NCBI GenBank assembly: GCA_963556255.1
Contig: OY744614.1
Span: 37,867,054 to 37,931,053, forward strand
Source of the DNA: Allolobophora icterica
Lineage: Eukaryota; Annelida; Clitellata; Crassiclitellata; Lumbricidae
Length of the DNA: 64,000 nucleotides
Direction of reading: 5' to 3'
Each line of letters begins with the position of its first letter. Position 1 is the first letter of the stretch. Under the pieces are notes generated by a model. That model made no database searches. It was not told the origin of the DNA and saw nothing but the letters and a program-made list of their open reading frames with translations. The translations under genes and the position numbers were made by a program. Positions 43,106 to 52,100 of this stretch are shown one piece after another.

Positions 43106-46100
43106 CTGCAAAACAAGAACATTCTGCTCGATATCAGTTTGTTTACAAAGGCAAGAATTTTGCAGCCCTATGGAATGCAGCACTACGCAGCCTGAAGGCA
43201 ACTCTTCAGGCGCTATAGAAATGTTAAGCTACATTACACTGCATTACAGACACAAGCAACATCAACAAAACAACTGTTCCAATCCACATGATATGTTATC
43301 TATGAAAAGTGAAGTGGTGGCCAGTGGTCAAAAAACCTTTGAACAAAGCAATGTACATGTAAAAGTCCTGAGGTTTTCTACGAGGTTTGGGGACTGCTTT
43401 GTCGCTGGGCCCGCTACATGGAACATTCTTCCCAACCATGTGAAGACTGCGCCATCTCTGGAGACATTTAAATCACAACTCAAGACCTATCTTTTTAAAC
43501 AATTATACGACTGCCATCGACTTTTTGAACTCGCGTACAGAGTCCTTTCCTTTAGCCTCGGCTGTGCTATGGTGCTATACAAATCGTATTATTATTGTTA
43601 CTCGACTCCCAATTCAAAAAGGACAAACTGTTGGCAGTTGGCAACAGAACAGATGCATAACCAATAGATAGAACAGCTCAGCACAGGCATGCAGATCACA
43701 AATAAACACAAAGCCTATGGTCAGTCTGTCTGTAATATCACACATAATCTCAAAGCCCAGGCTCTGGTTACCAGAAATAATTTCGAAACCTTTGGCTGCT
43801 CTATTTCTGCTACCACCTTCATGCACAAGTTTAAAAAAATGCCCAGCCTCCTACAAAAATCCCTCCTCCTTTGAAAGAAAATACTCATGATATGTATAGC
43901 AGCGGTTTTCAAACTTTATTTTTTTATTGTACCACCAGGTAAAAATATCGAAGGTTGGCATACCACCAGCAAAGGCCAGATAAAAAAAGGCGAGCGCAAA
44001 GTGCCCTTGCAATTAGCGTCGGAAGTAGGTAGACAAATTTTTAAAACTAATATATAATTTTAAGAATGTAATCTTTTTGAATCTTTTGCATACCATTTTG
44101 CGACACCTGGTGTACCACTAGTGGTACTTGTACCACCTTTTGAAAACCGCTGATGTATAGCTTCTTCTTCTTCTTTCTCCTCCGTCAGGTATACGCCGAC
44201 GATGAGGCTTCGACAAGACGTCTCCAGGTCTCTCTGTCTCTGATCTTATCCAGCATATAGCATATAGTATCAAACACCAGGAATGCTTTATCAACTGCAA
44301 CCAATTTCCATGGAAATGAAAAATTCGGAAAACCAGAGCGGCCGCCTCAAAAAGCATTGTGGATTTAAAAAACTCATCATGCTATTAGCTTCAAGAAGCT
44401 CTGAAGAATGACACATAGCAGCTTTGACACAGGAGTGCTTTGAAAGGCTGTGAAATGGCGCTATATAAATGCACAGATACAGGGACACAGGCACCTTAGA
44501 TCAAAGAACAGCCAACAAGAGATTTGTGACAAAACTACAAGACAAAAGCCACTACAAGACAAAAATTCCTTTCACTTGCCAACTATTTTTTTAATAACAG
44601 GTGCTTTTGTAGCACTGGCAGAAGCAGCTGGACCAGCTGAGGAGAATACAGATGAGGAGGATGGAGCAGGTGGTCGTCCTGGCTTCTTTCTGGAGTCGTT
44701 GATGATCATGGTGTTGTTATTCCCGATCTGGATGCCAGAACCAGAACTGTGGATTATTGTGACTTCTTTATCATCTGCTGCACAAAGATAAAAAATCACA
44801 CAGAGAGATAAACAGAGAGATAAACAGAGAGATAAGAGAGATAAACAGAGAGATAAACAATGACCAATCTGCCATCATCATCGTCATGATCATCACCTTT
44901 GTCACCTATGATTCACACATCATCAGCACACTATTATCATGCGCCAAACGTATTAACTCTAGTGTGTAGCTCTTGATCTGCCCCTATGGTTACCAGACTC
45001 GGACTTCCTCTGGACTACTCTTTGGAAAAACCCCTCTGACTTGACACAGCGCTCGTGAATACGCTTGTGTCCTGCGCTTGGCCTTCGAGTGGTGCTTTAG
45101 AAGTTTGGAGATTACGATTAGTGGACTAACATGCAATGTTTCCTCAAAGCCAAAACTTCACTGCATGGGTTACTGCACTGGCAGTGCAGACCGAGTCTTT
45201 GGGATTACTTTATGTAGTTTGACCATTCTTTGCAGCACATAGAACTACAGCCACACGGCCTTCCTGCACAGATGGAACATCACCAGCAAATCACCTTCAA
45301 AACTGGACTAAGAAAGTTTTAAATTCTGGTTAGCCATAGTATCTTCTTATTGAGCCAAGACCCAAGCCTCCCAAGACCTACCAAACTTTGCCTCACTCTG
45401 ACTGCCCAATTAGGCCATTATCCTTTTCTATTGCTGGCCCCAGATACTCAAACAACCATATTGGAACAACAACAGTAAGTTAGTTCTTCTAACATTCATT
45501 AATATCATTGTCATATAATATTATGCTATTCTCAACGATCATCACTCCTTACTAACTTTTAACAAAGATGGTAGAATTTTCTTGTGACTTAGGTCTTGCT
45601 TCTTGAAACGGTCTCGAGTCTCTGTTAGGCGCATTCCAAGCGGCTCCTTCATCCCTACCTGTTCTCACATTGTTTGTTTCATGCCATGGAAAAGTTGGCA
45701 TTGGTTGATTCATTGGTGCAGGAAGGTCATAACCTCCAGCAAATCCACTATGTCCAGTGGGAGATGCCCGCCACTGAGGTCCAGAAGGAACAGTTGGTTG
45801 GATCACGTGTGCATTCTGTGGCTGTAAGAAGCCAAAACAACATAGTCACAAGAAGCTGTCTAATTAAATGTTTCTTCAGTTAGCTATTGCTATTAATACA
45901 TATACTATTACTATTAATTAGTACTTAATAATTAGTTACTATTAATACTACCAAGATCACTGTTTATAATTTAATGTATGCCCTCCATAAAATTAAGCAC
46001 AAGAGACTCGTTCTAATAAACTCAGTGTAACCTATTTTTCTGATAAAGCATAGTCATGAATGCTAAGTCTAGTTCTGCTTCAGAAAATGACCCTTGTTAC

Positions 46101-49100
46101 GAAGTGGCTATGATATGGCTCGAAAGAGACTCGTTATAGGCAAGTTCTAGTGTATGTGCAAATCAGAGGCACTGGGTCCCAGTTGGTTTCCCTAAGGAAC
46201 TAAAATCACACTTGACTGCAGTTAAAGTTACACAGGTATCACAGACCAAAGAACAATATAGAAATGTATTCATGTGAAGTAATGAGCTACGACTCCATTG
46301 TTTTTGATACCTGAGCAGGAAATGGCTGGTTGTTGTCCGGATGTACATGTCTTTGAAACGAGCCTCCAGATTTTGGATAAAATCCCTGACTGGTATCCAG
46401 GTTGTTATCGCTTCCACTTGCTCTAATGTTCCATTTGGGGTTGCGTTCCTGCTCTGCTGTTAACGTTCTGTCATCGGCACTGTGAAGCTGTTCATTTTCT
46501 TCTGGAAAGAGACTGGGTGGGACAGTGGTTCGCTGGGCATCTAAATTCAAAATTAAAATTCAAAACTCAAATTCAAATCTCAAATTCAAAATTCAAATTC
46601 AAAACTCAAGTTCAAATTCAAAACTCAAATTCAAAATTCAAATGAAAAACTTTTATTGATATCAAGTGTAATTACATACATGTTACAAGATACATCGATG
46701 ACTTAATGAAACAGGCATCCATGCAAAGTCATTGAGCTGTGACTTAATGAAACAGGCATTCATGTCAAGTCATTGAGCTGTGACTTAATAAAACAGGCAT
46801 TCGTGCAAAGTCATTGAGCTGTGACTTAATGCAACAGGCATACAAGTGAAGTCACTGAGTTGTAACTTAATAAAACAGGCATTCATGTCAAGTCATTGAG
46901 CTGTGAATTACCAGGTGACAAAATGGCATCGGCCTCGGGAACTGACTGAGAATGATTTAGGCGTCTATCTGAAATCAGTAGCATTGGCTGCAGAGTTTTC
47001 TGTGAAGACAGTAGAGTATCCGACGTTAAATAGCTTGACCTGAGAGACGCTGAAGATGACCTGAGGTTCACATCGTCGATACGATGAGAGGGAGGATCGG
47101 AATGAAGAGATAACCTTATCCCAGCATCTCCCTCTTCCGTTACATGCCCAGCACCAGCAGTGTTTGTCACATGAGAAGTAGCGTCAACTGTCTTTGGTTG
47201 AGTTACATTCTTGGCGAGTGTTTCACTTGGAAGATTGTCTGTGCGATTGGAACGCAAGTCGACGCAATCAGAAGGCAACGGGTTAGACACAGTCTCTACT
47301 TGCACGGATTGGCCGTTCGTCTCTTGTATTGGACGGATGTTCAGATCGCTCTGCATCTGGGTACTCAGTTGGTTAACGTCTTGGGCTGTACATAACCAAG
47401 TCTCTGCTGCCACCCTCGGACCACTACCTCCCTTTTCTCCTACTCCTCCTCCTTCATATTTACTCTGTTTGATATCAATGTGTGAAACGTCTTCTCCAAC
47501 ATTTCCACAGCTGCGTGCACATAAAGAACTGGGTGACACGGCTGCGTTGGCTTCGTCAGCTTTCGCTTCCGGTTTCAGGTCGATGCGGATGTTTGTAAAG
47601 TCTGTTGCTTCTGGATTGCCCGTTTCGTTTTGAGGAATTGGCAGACCCTGATTTGTCTCAACTGAAGTTCTTGTTTGACAGGGCGGATCAGAAATAGATG
47701 GCGCAAGGGATGCACCATCGCACTCAATGGAGGTCTCTGAAGAAGATGACTCCTAGAAATGAAGAAAAACAACAACTCTACAAATTACCATATAGAAACT
47801 GAAACTGTCAAGTACTGTGTGAAAGAGTTATCATTAGTGGCACGGTGTGACATGATAGCCGATTGGAGTGGGACACAGCAACCGATTGGTTAGAGCACTC
47901 ACTTCGTAACACGGAGAACAGAGGTTTGAATCTCCCCGGAGATTGGTTCCTGTGTAGGGACCTTGAGCAAGTCCTTTACTCACTACTGCTCAGCGCCATC
48001 GATTGATGTTAGGGCACTATAGGGGTGCTTAATAAATGCATAGTATTAAACTCCAGGTGAAAAACAAAACAAAGAATATCAATAAACATTTGAATGTGCT
48101 TGCAGAATGTACAGTTGCACTCAAACAGATCAGAAGCCATCAGCCAAAAAAATCGTATCGTCATCAAATACAATGATAAATGTTCAGCAGGAGAGACCAA
48201 GCGTGTCTAGCAACTCGAATTTAATGGTCACCTGTCGCTGGAGTTCTTCTCTTGAAGCTGTTATTCTCTTCATTTCTTCAGATGTGTATCTTTCTAGGGT
48301 CTCCTTAATCTCTGAAAAATTCAGTAAGAAACTTAATCAACTTTAGGCCAACTTCACGTTTTTAGCCTACACCTCAACAACAAACTGCACTGGTTTTCCA
48401 AGTCGCTTTCAGTACACTCTTGTCGCTAAAGTGTTGTTTATGTGTTTACGTAAGAAATGTAAGGAAACAGAAATAGTTACAAACTTTACCAACCTTTGAA
48501 TGGCTTTCGTTTAGTCTGATCTTGATGCCAACATGTATCAATCAGATTGCGAATCACCGGCGGAAGATCTTTCGGCAAAAGCAACACGTCTGGTCTTTGG
48601 CCATTTTGCACAACAGCACTAATCATACCAGGAGCTACCAGAAGAAATACCAACTAACAATATAGAAAAGTCAAACTCCTAAAATCTAGGATCCACACCT
48701 GGTGTAAATCCAAGATAACAATTTGTGGCAGGACAAATGAGAGAAGAGGTTAAGACGACGTACCAGAAAAATGGTAAATGCCAGTCTATCAAGTGTAGGT
48801 GCTACCAAATCCGCCACAGCAAGGCTGGAAACGGTCAGTAATAATGTTCACCTAATTGTAATATAGATCAGCGGTTCCCAAACTTCTCTGGGTCGCGACC
48901 CACTTCTGAATATCTTGGCAGTCTCGGTACCCACTGTGTAAAATTGAGCATTGTGTACTAAAACTTCCTACGTAATTTGGCATCGAAATATGAGGATTAA
49001 TGTACAGCGCTTAGAAATTTAAAGCATGAAAAGGAAACTTAGACGAAAACAGCTTACAATTTATTGCAATCTAGCTACAGTTATAGCCCAATCAAAGCCA

Positions 49101-52100
49101 AATGTTGCTGCAATAACTATAAATGTTTCTCGAAAAAAGTTGGCGACCCACTTGCCAGAGCTTCGCGACCCACTTTTGGGTCGCGACCCACAGTTTGGGA
49201 AACTCTGATATAGATGACAGAACTCAGTGGTTAAAAACTCACGTGCTTTGGAAAATGGTGTTTCTTCAGTGAATATCTCCCACTGTAATATTCCAAATGC
49301 ATAGACATCTTCCATCTGATTTCGTGGGAGATTAACTTCGAGCCACCGCTCGGGGGGTACATGTGTCACGGTGCCCTGGCAACCACTGGTCGACCGTGAC
49401 GATGTCTTGGACATGTCTTTCCAAGAAGACAAACCAAAGTCCGATATCTAAAACAGACATCAGCTCTTAACAGCCTACGACAAAAATCCCATCATCATCA
49501 TCACCATCGTTCTAAAAAAATGCTGTACTTAGCAGATCTCTTTATTATTTATTTATTTATTAATTAAATTTCTTTAACCACATACACCAGTAAATGCAAG
49601 AAATGGTTGGGTAAAAGAGAAAGTTGCAGTCAGAGCAACTGAGCTGATGGTCTGAAGTCTAAAGCAGACCCAAATAGGTCGAAGCCAAGGCTAAAACGCT
49701 AAAAACACTTGTCTAGTACGAAGTGCAGAAAGATGCACTGATCTGAACTTCAGCTAAAGCATCTGATGAAATCATTATACTAATCACTTGTGCCAACTGA
49801 TGAAGTTTTCCATTTTAGTTAAGAACATTACAGCCATATCCTAAACTAATTATTAATAATTTATTATGAAGCAACCGCAGTACCTGATAATCGGCCTAAG
49901 TAAGTAAGTACCAACCTTAGCCGTATATCCATCTGATACGAGAACATTCTGGATCTTCAGATCGCCATGAATAATCGGCTTATCCAGAGTGTGCAGGTAG
50001 TTCATTCCAAGTGCCACATCGAAGGATAACTGGACTTTGTATGGTAGAGGGACTGGAAAAAAGTCAGACAAGAAGCTGTCTAGGCCACCGTACTTCATGA
50101 ACTCGAGCACAATACCATAGTTTCCTTCTTCAAAGACAACGGCACAGATAGAGATGATGTTCTTGTGCCTCAGGCTTTGCAGAATCTCGACTTCTCTTGA
50201 CATCAGCTTCACGGCTCTGTTCAAAAGACATACACAAATAAACAACCAATTCTTCTCTCAGATCTAGAAGACAGAACTAAAACCCAGCTGAAAGCTCTTT
50301 TCGTCCAAGTGACATCATCCAAAATCTGTTTAGTCGCTTGGTTGAATGTATCACTTGGATTTCCCTCTTATGTACCTTAGGTGCATCTGCCCGATCCAGA
50401 GAAAGTTTCTCACTCACAGCCAACAACTTCAACCATGCATTTTCCAGTTTCACATGCTGCCTTCTGGAACATACACAGAACCATTACCTTGCTTACCATA
50501 ACCAAATTACCTTGCTTACCCTAAACAAATTACCTTGATTACCCTAATCTTCATTGGCAAGAGCCACAACAAAACCTCCATCAACATACTACACCAATAT
50601 TGTGTTCATGACACTGGCTGCCCATCGAGCCATGACACTGGCTGCTCATCGATTCAAATATGCAGCTTAATATCTTATATACAGTTCGCAAACATAGCAT
50701 TAAAATCAACTGACCTATCTCCACTTCTTGCTCACTCCTCATATCTGCAAATATTGCACTTGACCACTTGACCAATAGTTGACCACTTGACCAATAGTTG
50801 ACCACTTGACCAATAGTTGACCACTTGACCAATAGTTTTGGTCAGAGGTAGAGCAAGAGCCAATGTGGCTCTTGCTCTACCTCTAACCAAAACTATTGGG
50901 CCCTCAGTTGTCTGGTCCAAAGCTTTGGAATTCACTGTCGAATTTTGCAAGTTCTGTCAGTTCTCTAATGCCACTGGGTCATTCCGTCTCAATTCAACAA
51001 ATTTTTCAGAACTTTCCAGGTCGACCATCTCGGATTTCAATGAAAATTTTACAGAATGTTTATTATGGTATTAGAGGAAGTTAGGTAAAATTTTAGATCA
51101 ATCTGATAAGTAGTTTTGAAGATATTGAGTTTCAAAGAGGTATGGGGTGACCTCGTTTTTGCCGTTTTCGAACTCACGTCTAAATTTGTAATGACTTTCA
51201 GAAGCTCATAACTCCATTAATATCAAAGATAATTTTATGAAATTTTCAGGATATTTAGTCGTCGTTGCTTAGATGAAATGCTGAAGAAAAGAATGATGAG
51301 TGTTGAAAACTGTTATGTTATGACCCATCTGAAAACGGTAAAAAAAAACTTGTGCATGTCTGCTGATCATACTTTGCAGCCCCGATGTGCCCAAACTGAA
51401 GTTGTATTCAAGAATGTTTTAACAACTCATAATGCTAATGTACTTTCTCTACAAAAATATGCAGAAATTTTTTATATCTGATGCATGTGTGCTACCATAT
51501 GGCCTTCCAAAAATGGAAAATTGCATTCCGAAGACCATTTTCAAGGCCAAAGATCATCATGTGTGACAGGTCATGGAGCAATGCAAGTTGCATCATTGGA
51601 AAGAGCAGCTCAGACACTGTAAGTGCACCAAAAATGGTGATGGTGTTCCTTCTTGTTCATTTTATACTTTTATTTCATTCGTGGCAGTGTTTCCTGCATT
51701 CGCGAGTTTATAATGGAGTCAATTTCATAGCATTATATTGTGAAAAAGCTCTGTAATGAGTCAGTTTACTCAGATTTCAATCTCTTCATCTTCCTCAGTT
51801 CTTAGAGTTATTTGGTAGATATTGATATCATATGAAAGAAAGATATCTAATTATATACATATTCAAATAATAAAAATTCTAAATTTCTTTAATTTTTCTA
51901 GATATAATGTGTGTGTGTATATATATATACATATATATGTATATATGTATATATATGTGTATATATATAATGTGTTTTTGGAGGCTTGTAAATAGGTTTT
52001 GTAGAAGTGAAATATTCAGCTACATCAATTAATTAATTTTTTCTATGGTGTCATCATGGCTATCAGTGTTGTAGAAGCATTTTATAGGAAGTTATGTGAA

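Noticed and set aside
47144..47633. + strand frames of 83 and 140 codons
   Set aside because: Antisense shadows of the long linker exon of the RIPK-like gene.
51278..51756. Frames of 67 and 91 codons in the foldback arms as transposase remnants
   Set aside because: No DDE, zinc-finger or other transposase motif is visible. They recur only because the arms are inverted copies.
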